Assembly (NCBI GenBank): GCA_963842975.1
Contig: CAWJIH010000009.1
Location: forward strand, 1 to 64,000
Direction of reading: 5' to 3'
Source: JACJWR01 sp963842975
GTDB lineage: Bacteria; Actinomycetota; Actinomycetes; S36-B12; UBA10799
DNA length: 64,000 nucleotides
Positions within the stretch are counted from its first letter, which is position 1, and the number at the start of each line of letters is the position of its first letter. Below, piece by piece: positions 54,285 through 63,075 of the stretch. The notes beneath the pieces were generated by a model. That model had not been told where the DNA came from and searched no databases. It saw only the letters and a program-made list of their open reading frames with translations. The position numbers and the translations under genes are program-made.

Positions 54285-54620
54285 CTATTCCGGTCCGAGC
54301 GCAGCCGTCGGGGTGGCGGCATCGGCGTTCTTGAGCTCGACGAAGACGACGTGGGTGTCGGTGTCGCCGATGTTCTCCCCGTAGTGCCGCTGGGCTGGTA
54401 GCCAGTGCGCGCCACCGGCCGCGATTTCGACGTCGCGGAACGCGCCGTTGGCGTGCAGGCGCCGCCGGAACGAGCTGAGCGCATACATGACGCTGTCAGG
54501 ATGATCGTGCGGCGTGGTCACGTCACCAGGTGTGTCGGTGTACTCCAGGACACGTACTTGGTCGTTCTCCATGATCACCACGTAGTGGTCGGGGTTGGTT
54601 GCTGCCGGGTCTCGCCACAT
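54285..54620 (-). CDS. Cupin-domain protein
   Basis: A 111-residue cupin starting at ATG 54620 (GAGG site). It holds VRVLEYTDTPGDVTTPHDHP, a metal-binding DHP-type His pair, and a second HYGENIGDTDTHVVFVELK, the C-terminal cupin strand. It resembles BauB-like cytoplasmic cupins. Same strand as the GH125 gene and 206 bp ahead of it; co-transcription is possible. Confidence 0.8.
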   Translation of the reverse strand: MWRDPAATNPDHYVVIMENDQVRVLEYTDTPGDVTTPHDHPDSVMYALSSFRRRLHANGAFRDVEIAAGGAHWLPAQRHYGENIGDTDTHVVFVELKNADAATPTAALGPE

Positions 54621-55170
54621 GGCTGCCTCGTCCTCTGCCCGCTGACTCACAACGCATCGTGGCCACCCGACGTGGGTCAAGTCAGCGAGATCGCGGCAGT
54701 GATCTGGTGCACCACCGATACACCGGTTCTAGCACGACCGGCCCCGCCATGGCGACCAGCGGCCTCATCCCGTCCCGCCGACCACGGCGCGCAACTCCAC
54801 TCGCGCAGGGGATGGCGAAGTGAGCCGATGACCGGTGCGACGTCCCGATCGACGATTGCCCCCGATCGCCAGAACCTCATCTGCAAGCCGCCCGGGGGAA
54901 TCCGTCGCCATGCGGCCACCGGATTGCACTCGTGATGGCGCGGCCACGGGCTGCTCGCCCGGCACGATGACTGAGTACCGCGAGTTCGCCGCCTCGGACC
55001 TCAAATGGCGCCGCCGCCTCGGCCGTGACCCCCACCTCGGTGGAGACCTCGGCGCTGATCCGCTCGTCCTGGCTGACGTTGCGCATCGCATTCCGGTACC
55101 GAACGGCTGGCAGGATGCCAAGACGCTGGCGGCCGGAGCGCACCCCTAGGTGATGGGCAGCTCGGCGGCG
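54621..55170. other. Gene-poor accessory stretch
   Basis: About 550 bp with several open frames on both strands, none with a recognisable family, signal or plausible ribosome site. Arg/Pro-rich translations argue against real proteins. It may hold decayed DNA left by insertion of the neighbouring genes. Confidence 0.4.
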
Positions 55171-55620
55171 CTACCGCGCGGGGCGCAACTGGTAGGTTCC
55201 CCGGCACCGCAACAACGGGGTCCCGTCGGGATCGACGGCTACGGTCTCGAGTACGAACTCCGCCTGGCCATCGGCGTGGGCTTTGGCAGCGAGCGCACGC
55301 AGCTCGTCGGCCGGGATCGACGCCTGCAGCATGGCATCGGTGCGCGCCGGGCGGAGGAACTCGACTTCGAAGTTGGTGACGATCGGCACCACGCCGAGTT
55401 CCGGCATGCCCAACGGCAGCAGCCCGCCCGGTACCTCTGCAAGCGACATCAAGGCACCGGCGTACATGGTTCCGATGTGGTTCTTGTTGGGCTCCAGCGG
55501 CATCCGCAATTCCACGTTGCCGGCCGACATCGCCACGACTTCCAGTCCGAGTCGTCCTAGGGCCGGGATCGCGCTGTGGACCATTGCGGTGACGGCGATG
55601 GGATCGAGGGGTTCGCTCAT
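55171..55620 (-). CDS. PaaI/YiiD-type thioesterase
   Basis: A 149-residue hot-dog protein starting at ATG 55620. Features: MVHSAIPALGRLGLEVVAM, then NHIGTMYAGALMSLAEVPGG (the Asn/His and helix of the hot-dog core) and FLRPARTDAMLQA. Likely hydrolyses an acyl-CoA; substrate unknown. It starts 5 bp after the SulP stop, so the two genes are probably co-transcribed. Confidence 0.82.
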   Translation of the reverse strand: MSEPLDPIAVTAMVHSAIPALGRLGLEVVAMSAGNVELRMPLEPNKNHIGTMYAGALMSLAEVPGGLLPLGMPELGVVPIVTNFEVEFLRPARTDAMLQASIPADELRALAAKAHADGQAEFVLETVAVDPDGTPLLRCRGTYQLRPAR

Positions 55621-55624
55621 GTTT

Positions 55625-57349
55625 TCACGATAGGTCTTCTGGCAGGCCCTCGGCATCGTGCCAGCGCCGGTAGTCGGCAACTGCCACCGGCAAGGTGGGG
55701 TAGATCCGATCTTCGCCGATGGAATCGACCAGCCCGGCCCGGTCGAGCGGCAACCACAGGTCGTGCTTCACCCGGGTGAGAGCCAGTTCGATACCGCGCT
55801 TGGTGAGTTCGGCATGCAGCGCCGCGAGAGCATCCATGGCGGTGAAATCAACCTCGACGTTGGCCTCCATGTTGAGCAACAGCCAATAGACCGGCCCCGT
55901 CCGCTGCCACTGCTTCACGGAATCCAATGCCTTGGTCTGAAAGTCCTCCGCGTTGGCGAAGAACAGGGGCGAGTCGTAGCGATAGACGACCAGGCCGGGA
56001 ACGGTGACGGCCTCGGGGTAGTCATCGACATCGTGCATGCCGGCTAATCCGGGCACGAAACCCACGACAGCATCGTGCGGTCGGGCAACGCGCCTGAGCA
56101 TGTCCGCCACGGAAAGTCCCACAGCCAAGGCGACGCCGATCAGGATTCCGAAGATCAGCACTGACGTGAGGGCCGCCAGCGCCAGCACGAACTCGGACCA
56201 CCGAAAGTGCCACAGCGCACGGAAGCCTGGCACGTCGATCAGTTTCGTGGCCGCGTAGACGACGATTGCGCCCAGTGCGGCGGTGGGGAACTTGGCCAAG
56301 ACCGCACCCAGGAAGAAGATGACGGCGAGCACGCTGACCAATGCCACCAACGAATACAGCTGGGTGCGCGCTCCGGCGGCCAGGGCCAGCGCAGTGCGAC
56401 TTCCGCTGCTGCTGATCGTGAAGCCGCCGATCATCCCGGCTGCCACGTTGGACGTCCCCAGTGCGAAGAGTTCCTGGTTCGAGTCCACCGTTCCCCCGGT
56501 CCGGGCGGCGAACGCGCGGGCCGTGAGCACCACGTCGGTGTAGCCCACCAGCAGCACACCGATGGCCGGCAACACCAGCAGCGAGATGTCACTCAAGGTC
56601 GGCAACCCCGGGTCGGGCGGTGTTGGCGAAAACGCGCCTGCCACTTGGATGCCATAGTCCTCCAACCCGAAGGCGACTACTGCAGCGGTGGCGAGGAGTA
56701 CCGCGATCAATGGCGTTGGCGCCCGCGGCCATCGCCATGAGACCCCGAAGAGGAACACCAATACCACCGTCGCCAGTGCGACCGTTGCCGGGTCGACCTC
56801 GGACACGCCGGACAGGAAGGACGAGAACTCGGCCATGAAGCCTTTGCCCTCCACGTCGACACCGGTCAGTTTGGACAGTTGACCCACCATCATCAGCGCA
56901 GCCACCCCGGCCATGTAGCCGATCAACACCGGTAGTGAGAGGAGGTCGGCGATGAACCCGACCCGGGCGGCCCAGGCCACAAGTGCAAGCAGGCCGACCA
57001 TGGTTGCCAACGCGGCGGACAGCGTTGCGAAGCGCACCGGATCTCCGGCGGCAAGCGGAGCCACGGTCGCCGCGGACATCAGCGCAGTGGTCGATTCCGG
57101 TCCGACTGACATCACCCGAGACGAGCCGAACACCGCGTACACCGCCAGCACCGGCACCATCGTCCACAGGCCCACGATCGGGGGCAGCCCGGCCACAGTG
57201 GCGTAGGCCATCACCTGGGGCACCAGGTAGGCAGTGACGGTGATGCCGGCGACCACATCGCCGCGCAGCCACGATCTCCGATACGACCGCAGGGTTGTGA
57301 TTCCAGGTGCCCTGGGCAGTGACGCTGCCAGAGCTGCGCGGGCCGTCAC
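55625..57349 (-). CDS. SulP-family anion transporter with STAS domain
   Basis: A 574-residue transporter (GTG start, GGAGGA 7 bases upstream). Residues 10-420 give about 10-12 membrane segments with the family motif VAGITVTAYLVPQVMAYATVAGLPP and GGFTISSSGSRTALALAAGA. A C-terminal STAS domain (about 450-565) carries VVYRYDSPLFFANAEDF and DFTAMDALAAL. SulP proteins move sulfate, bicarbonate or other anions; the substrate is not readable. Confidence 0.92.
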   Translation of the reverse strand: MTARAALAASLPRAPGITTLRSYRRSWLRGDVVAGITVTAYLVPQVMAYATVAGLPPIVGLWTMVPVLAVYAVFGSSRVMSVGPESTTALMSAATVAPLAAGDPVRFATLSAALATMVGLLALVAWAARVGFIADLLSLPVLIGYMAGVAALMMVGQLSKLTGVDVEGKGFMAEFSSFLSGVSEVDPATVALATVVLVFLFGVSWRWPRAPTPLIAVLLATAAVVAFGLEDYGIQVAGAFSPTPPDPGLPTLSDISLLVLPAIGVLLVGYTDVVLTARAFAARTGGTVDSNQELFALGTSNVAAGMIGGFTISSSGSRTALALAAGARTQLYSLVALVSVLAVIFFLGAVLAKFPTAALGAIVVYAATKLIDVPGFRALWHFRWSEFVLALAALTSVLIFGILIGVALAVGLSVADMLRRVARPHDAVVGFVPGLAGMHDVDDYPEAVTVPGLVVYRYDSPLFFANAEDFQTKALDSVKQWQRTGPVYWLLLNMEANVEVDFTAMDALAALHAELTKRGIELALTRVKHDLWLPLDRAGLVDSIGEDRIYPTLPVAVADYRRWHDAEGLPEDLS

Positions 57350-57464
57350 GGTTGTTCCTCCGAGGGCCGCCCGCTGTGCATCACACGTTCATCTTGGCGC
57401 AGGCGCGGCCAATGGCGCGCTGTGGCAGTTCTCATTCCTGGCCCTGACGACGCGTTCGGGCGCA

Positions 57465-58936
57465 CTAGGAGTACGCAAGCTCCGCGCCCGACACGTCCGC
57501 TCGGTGAAACGACGCACGATCGCGCAGGTAGTTCTGATGCAGCCGCCACGGTTCGGCAGCTACTTGCCGGGGTAGTTGGTCCATAGAGCGGCGGATGTAG
57601 CCCGCATCGAGGTCCATGAAAGGCCGAGTGGGAGTGCCTGCGGGCGGGGACTGAGGGGTCACGGATCGGTAGCCGTTCGCAACCATGTAGGCGATCACCC
57701 GACAGGCGAACTCCGAGATCAGATCACATTTGAGTGTCCAGGAGGCGTTGGCGTAGCCGAGCGCCACCGCGAAGTTGGGGATGTCGCAGAACATCGCCCC
57801 GCGGTACCCGATCGATTCGGAGGCCAGTTACTGGCGACCGTCGATCGACAGCGTCATCCCGCCCAGGACGAGCAAGTTGAGTCCGGTGGCGGTGACGATG
57901 ATGTCGGCTGTGAGTTCGCGTCCCGATTGCGAGGCGTATTCCAGTAGGGGTGAAGGCATCGATGGTGTCGGTCACGACGTCGGCCCGACCGGTTGCGATC
58001 GCGTCGTAGAAGTCGCCGTCCGGGGCCAGACAGAGCCGCTGATCCCACGGCTCGTACGGCGGGTTGAAGTGCTCTGCAATTGGGTAGCCCGCAGGAAGGT
58101 GGGACTTGGCGCCGGATCTCAGCAGAGAACGCCATGACTTTGGGGGCTCGTCGGGCCAACTGGTAGTTGAGTACCGAGGTCGCGATGTTCTTTGCCCGAA
58201 TCAGCCGGTGGGCCTGATTCTCGGGCAGCACACGGCGGGCTGCCGCGGCCAGCCGGTCGCGCCGAGGGAGAGCCGCAATGTAGGTCGGTGTGCGTTGCAG
58301 CATGGTCACGTGGGCTGCACGTTCTGCCAAAGCCGGCACCAGCGTGACGGCTGTCGCGCCACTGCCGACGACGATGATTCGGGCGCCGTCATAGTCCAAC
58401 TCGGCCGGCCAGAACTGCGGGTGCACGATAGTGCCCTCGAACAGTTCGCTGTCCCGGAATTCGGGGGAGTACCCGGACGCGTAGTCGTAGTAGCCGGTGG
58501 CCGCGAACAGAAAGCGGCAGGTCACGGTGCTGGCGCCGGTTGGTCCGGTCAGTTGCACGGTCCAAAGGGACTCCGCCGAACTCCAGTCCGCCGCCAGCAC
58601 CCGTGTCTGGTAGCGGATGTGATCGGTGACGCCATAGGCCTCCGCGGTTTCCCGGATGTACGCCAGGATCGCCGGTCCGTCCGCGATGGCGGTTGCGTGG
58701 GGCCAGGGCCGAAAGCCGTAGCCCAGGGTGTACATGTCCGAGTCCGAGCGCACTCCGGGATAGCGGAAAAGATCCCAGGTGCCGCCGAGGTCAGACCGAG
58801 ACTCCACCACCAGATAGGACACCGATGGGAGCTGGATAGAAAGCTGGCTCGCCATTCCCACACCGGATAGCCCAGCGCCCACGATCAGCACGTCAACGTC
58901 GCACCCAGCTCCGAAACTTTCGAAGTCGCCCTGCAT
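57465..58936 (-). pseudogene. Flavin-containing monooxygenase (Baeyer-Villiger/EthA-like), broken
   Basis: ATG 58936 begins an FAD monooxygenase: VDVLIVGAGLSGVGMASQL, DLFRYPGVRSDSDMYTLGY, HPQFWPAELDYDGARIIVVG and SGATAVTLVPALAERAAHVT, as in EthA. After about 58100 the frame changes (LPAGYPIAEHF, PYEPWDQRL). It changes again near 57945 (FTPTGIR to TADIIVTATGLNLLVLGG), and a TAA lies in frame near 57825 in IDGRQ*LASESIGYRG. The end (FAVALGYANASWTLKCDL) is intact to 57465. Three lesions make a working protein unlikely unless they are sequence errors. Confidence 0.8.
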
Positions 58937-58959
58937 GACACTCGATGCTACGGGGCAGA

Positions 58960-60087
58960 TCAGTCGTCGATGGAAGCCAGCGTCTTGCCTTTGCCGGCCC
59001 AGCCAAGTGCGCGCCGACGTGCGAGGCGCGCCCACGGTGCCCCCATCCAGGGTGCTCGTCTACCGATGATCCGCAATTCATTGGCCAGCCAACGGGTTCG
59101 TGCGGGCACACCCGCCACCGCAAGCGGCGGAGTGCGCAGCGCGGAATGGACCGATCCGACGATGAGCCTCGGTTCCGGCGGTCGCGGACCCAGCCCGAGT
59201 GCGTACTCATAGGCCCCCAAAACGTCCAGGCCGGCAGCTTGGCAAGGCACCCAACTGCCCCAGATCCGGATGTTCAAGTCGACCAGCCGAGGGTGACCGT
59301 CAGCACCGCGAACCGCATCCATGGCGAACGGTCCGGTCACCCCCAGAGTGCGGATCACGTTGCTGGTGTAGGCCACGAGGTCCGGGTCGTCGGTCACGGT
59401 GAGTCCGTAGCCGAAACCGAACGGTTTGGCCGGATTGATGAGGTTCGTGTACGTCATGCCCGCAACTACCTCGCCAGCCGCCGCCACCCCGGCGGCGATC
59501 ACAGGCACACCGGAGAAGAACTCCTGGACCAGGTAGGGGGTGGACTCGCCATACTCATCGACCCACCTCCGCAGTTCGTGTGGGTCGTAACACAGGTGCA
59601 CCCCGCGTCCGCCGCCCGATTCGCGCAGCTTGAACAGCAACGGGACGTCGAGGCCAGTTGGGACGTCGTCCACGTCGTCCCAGGTGCGGGGCACGCGGAT
59701 GCCCTGGTCGGCCAGGAAACGGGTAAGCGCCAACTTGTCGATCACGTCGCGGTCTGGGATCGCGGCGACCTTTCGGCACCCCAGCTGGTCGTCGTGCCCT
59801 TCCCGGGACATCCACACGGCAGTCGATTCGGTCGCCTGGATATCCAGCGGCTGCTCCTGGCCCAGAACCGACCAGCCGAGGTCGGACAGCACACCAGAGG
59901 GCATCACCGCCTCCGGAACCCAACGTGAACTCAGATTCGCCCAGCGCACGCGTGAGGGGTCGGCCGCAACCGCATCGACGGAATCGGCCAGTAACCTCAC
60001 CGTGCGATGGCCGCGGTGGCGAAGCGCAGCAGCGAAGTCAACTTTCGGCTGAGAATATTCGTCCTCGATGAGCGCGATGGTCGCCAT
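58960..60087 (-). CDS. ATP-grasp ligase of the flippase cluster
   Basis: A 375-residue ATP-grasp protein (GAGGTG site 9 bases before ATG). The N-terminal domain (MATIALIEDEYSQPKV) is of the pre-ATP-grasp type. The ATP-grasp core has LLFKLRESGGGRGVHLCYD, YLVQEFFSGVPVIAAGV and the metal-binding RLVDLNIRIWGSW. Such enzymes join a carboxylate to an amine through an acyl-phosphate. It is divergent from the flippase gene and shares the 95-bp promoter region. Substrate unknown. Confidence 0.85.
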   Translation of the reverse strand: MATIALIEDEYSQPKVDFAAALRHRGHRTVRLLADSVDAVAADPSRVRWANLSSRWVPEAVMPSGVLSDLGWSVLGQEQPLDIQATESTAVWMSREGHDDQLGCRKVAAIPDRDVIDKLALTRFLADQGIRVPRTWDDVDDVPTGLDVPLLFKLRESGGGRGVHLCYDPHELRRWVDEYGESTPYLVQEFFSGVPVIAAGVAAAGEVVAGMTYTNLINPAKPFGFGYGLTVTDDPDLVAYTSNVIRTLGVTGPFAMDAVRGADGHPRLVDLNIRIWGSWVPCQAAGLDVLGAYEYALGLGPRPPEPRLIVGSVHSALRTPPLAVAGVPARTRWLANELRIIGRRAPWMGAPWARLARRRALGWAGKGKTLASIDD

Positions 60088-60181
60088 TTACACACACCTC
60101 ATGTGCGGGAGTATGGCACTTAGGGTGACAACTGCGGTGCGCTAGCGTGGTGACTCGTCACTGAGCGCAAAGGGGTGAATC

Positions 60182-61630
60182 GTGGCCAAAGAGGACGAGG
60201 GCGCCGAGATCATCCCCGGTGAGCGTTCTGCCGGGTACCGCTCGCGGACCGCCCTGCTCTTCGCGGTATCGGAGATCGTCGGGAAACTGGCCTCGTTTGG
60301 AATGTTCGCAGTGGCCTCCCGGATCCTCGGGCCGGCCGGATTCGGCGAATATTCCTGGGCCATGGCGCTCGGGGCCATCGTGGCGTCGTTCGGAATGTTC
60401 GGCTTCGACATGGCTTTGATCCAACTCGGTGAGCGGAATCGGGGCCGAGTCGCCGACTACCTCACCTCGAGCATCACCTTACGGTTGATCATCGGGGTCA
60501 TCGGCGTGTCCGTGGTCGCTCTCGTGCCACTGTCAAATCCCGACGCCCGCGCGTTGGTGATCGTGATGGCTATTGCACTCAGCATCGACAACCTGTCCAC
60601 CGGAATGCGGGCTGCGGCATCCACGATCGACCGCCAGCGGGGCCCGGCGGTGATCATCATCGTCCAAAGGGTCGTCACCGCGGTGGCATCGATATCGATG
60701 CTCCTGCTCGGCTACGGCGTCCTGGCCATGGGTATCGCCTTCCTCTTCGGCACCACAGTTGGTGCCGTCGCGCTGCTGGTGATCGTCGCGCACTTCGGGA
60801 TCGGGCCGTCACCACGGAAACTGCACCGGGATGCCACTGTCGACGTGGTTCGAAAGTCCATCCTGCCCGGATTGGCCAACACCATGAACATGCAGACCAC
60901 CCGGCTGGACATCATTGCCCTGGAGCGGCGCAAGGACGCGGACGCGGTCGGATATTTCGCAGCAGCCTTCAAGCTTGTAGAAACTAGCCTCTTCATCTCG
61001 GATTCGCTGATCCGCTCGGCGCTGCCGGAGATGTTGTACGCGAAGAACAACCGACGGGTGGGCGAGATTGTTCGGACCGTGCTGGCAACCGATGCGGTGT
61101 TCTACTTTCCAGTCGCCGCAGCGCTGGCGCTTCGGGGCGGCGACATCATGGCGGTGGTGTTCGGTTCGGAGTTCGCAGCCGGTGGTCCAGCTGCCGCTGC
61201 GATCGCATTCGGGCTGCTGGCGTGGGTCACCATGGGTACGCTCACCACCGCGCTGCTGGTGCGGCACTACAGCAGGGATGTCGCCGCTGTGGCTGGAGCA
61301 ACCCTCGCAGTCAAGCTCATCATCGTGTGGCCGCTGGTCGACAACTTCGGTGCGGTGGGTGCTGGCATCGCGGTGTCGGTGGCCTTCACCACTCAGGCTT
61401 CGCTGCTGTGGTGGCGGCTGGCCCGCCACGATGGGCGCCCGCGGATGGGCAAGACCCTGCTGCCAGCGTTGTTAGCCACTGCTGTGATGGCCCCGGTTGG
61501 GTACTTCCCGCCCAATTTCTGGCTTGCGGTGGCGCTTTCTGTTCCGGTGTACATCGGCAGCTGGTGGCTGTTCGCGAGTCGGCTTGATCCGGGAACGGTT
61601 GCCAGGGTGAAGTCCATGGTGAAGCGTTAG
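60182..61630 (+). CDS. Wzx/MATE-like polysaccharide or peptide flippase
   Basis: A 482-residue polytopic protein with about 12-14 segments, of the polysaccharide-synthase (RfbX/Wzx, MOP) superfamily. It starts GTG 60182 with AAAGGGG. Characteristic pieces are SEIVGKLASFGMFAVASRIL, LGPAGFGEYSWAMALGAIVA and SSITLRLIIGVIGVSVVAL. It moves a lipid-linked or amphiphilic precursor across the membrane. Its neighbours are ATP-grasp ligases, not glycosyltransferases, which suggests an amino-acid-linked cargo. No glycosyltransferases or polymerase are in the visible part. Confidence 0.88.
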   Translation: MAKEDEGAEIIPGERSAGYRSRTALLFAVSEIVGKLASFGMFAVASRILGPAGFGEYSWAMALGAIVASFGMFGFDMALIQLGERNRGRVADYLTSSITLRLIIGVIGVSVVALVPLSNPDARALVIVMAIALSIDNLSTGMRAAASTIDRQRGPAVIIIVQRVVTAVASISMLLLGYGVLAMGIAFLFGTTVGAVALLVIVAHFGIGPSPRKLHRDATVDVVRKSILPGLANTMNMQTTRLDIIALERRKDADAVGYFAAAFKLVETSLFISDSLIRSALPEMLYAKNNRRVGEIVRTVLATDAVFYFPVAAALALRGGDIMAVVFGSEFAAGGPAAAAIAFGLLAWVTMGTLTTALLVRHYSRDVAAVAGATLAVKLIIVWPLVDNFGAVGAGIAVSVAFTTQASLLWWRLARHDGRPRMGKTLLPALLATAVMAPVGYFPPNFWLAVALSVPVYIGSWWLFASRLDPGTVARVKSMVKR

Positions 61631-61708
61631 CGGATCTCGAGGCCTGGGAAAACGCAGTGCAAGCACCCCTTCGAACCCGCACCAGAGCATGAGGAGGAGA
61701 TCCAAACG

Positions 61709-63066
61709 ATGCCCGAAGCGTTGCTGATCGACCCGTATCAGCCCTATGCCGAGCTGTACATCTCTCGGCTGTACCGCGAATACGGCATCCAAACGGTGGC
61801 GCTGCACCGGAACTGGCGCAGCCGACTGGTGTTGGAGCCTCGCCTGCCAATCCTGCGATCCCGAGCCGTGTCGGCGCACTACATGGTTCCGGCCGAAGGT
61901 GTCGAGGCACTCGCACCTATGCTGCGCGCTCGGCATGACATCACCGCGGTGCTGCCGCACGACGAGGGTGCCGTCTGGCCGCTGGCGCGGATGGCGGAGA
62001 TCTTGGGGGTGAACTGGTCGCAGCCTGATGCGCTGGCGGCTTTCGCGAGCAAGGGGGCGCTGAAGGCGCTGCTGCGTCGAAACGACCCGCAGTTGCGCGT
62101 CAACCAGGTCGGCCATGTTGCTTCAGTGGGGGACGTCGCGGGAGTGGGTGAGCCAGACGGGAGTGTCGCGGTTCGTGCTCAAGCCCGATGATGGCTCGGG
62201 CAACCGTGACGTTGCCTTCTTCGACTCAGACGCGAGTGACTCCGACCTTGCTGACTACTTCCGCGAGGTGCCCGGCGTGATCCTGGCCGAGGAGTTCATC
62301 GGTGGTGAGGAATATTGGGTCAACGGCCAGATCGATGCTGCCGGGGTGCCCGTGGTAACGGTAGTCGGCATCTACGACCGCAGGGAGATCAACGGCAAGG
62401 AGAACGTCGAATTCGGTACTCACACGCTTGATAGCCGGACTGCGGAGTTCACTGCCCTGCGCGACTACGCCACCCGGGTGATGCGGGCGATCGGACTGCG
62501 TCGAAGCCCATTCCACCTAGAGGCGAAGATTGATGAGAATGGACCTTGCCTGATTGAGGTGGGGGCTCGGCTCTGCGGTGACCTCGGGGTGCTATCTGAC
62601 GAGTGGCAACACGGTGCGGTGACCACATTCATCGGTGCCGCGGTCCATGACTATGTCACCGGCGATCCGCGCCCGCCGCTGGAGTTGGACTGGGAACGGG
62701 TCGATAGCAACGTGGTGGCCTCAGGTCAACGGGGCATCGGAGCGGCAGATGGTGGTCGGTCGGGTGGACGGCGCTGACGCAGTGGAGCGGATGCCGGGGT
62801 TTCTGATGTGGGTGAAGAAACCAACTATTGGCGACGTGGTGGGGCCGACGTTGGATCTGGTGGCCAAGCCGTGGGGCGCGTACGTTTATGGGTCGTCAGT
62901 GGCGCAAGCCGACGCCCGGGTGGAGGCGTTTCGGAATACCGTGCGGCTCACGGCGACTGCCGATTTGTCCGGCTTCGCACAGCGGCTGCCGGTGCTGCGC
63001 AACCGGCTTGGACGGTATGTTCAGGCCCGGCCGCGGATGTACATGGCTGGGGCGCTCAGAATGTGA
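61709..63066 (+). pseudogene. ATP-grasp ligase, first tandem copy, two frameshifts
   Basis: ATG 61709 (GAGGAGGAG upstream) starts a 450-residue ATP-grasp protein in three frames. The first piece (LLIDPYQPYAELYISRLYRE, VLPHDEGAVWPLARMAEILG) runs to about 62145. The second (EWVSQTGVSRFVLKPDDGSG, VILAEEFIGGEEYWVNGQID, RSPFHLEAKIDENGPCLIEV) runs to about 62720. The last (VNGASERQMVVGRVDGADAV, GAYVYGSSVAQADARVEAF) goes to 63066. An extra G in GCGGGAG near 62145 and an indel near 62720 explain the breaks. The family order is intact otherwise. Closest relative is the next gene. Confidence 0.85.
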
Positions 63067-63075
63067 GGTATGACG

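Noticed and set aside
54835..55149. Two overlapping open frames of about 90-104 codons, one per strand
   Set aside because: No ribosome site, no motif and opposite-strand competition; left as non-coding.
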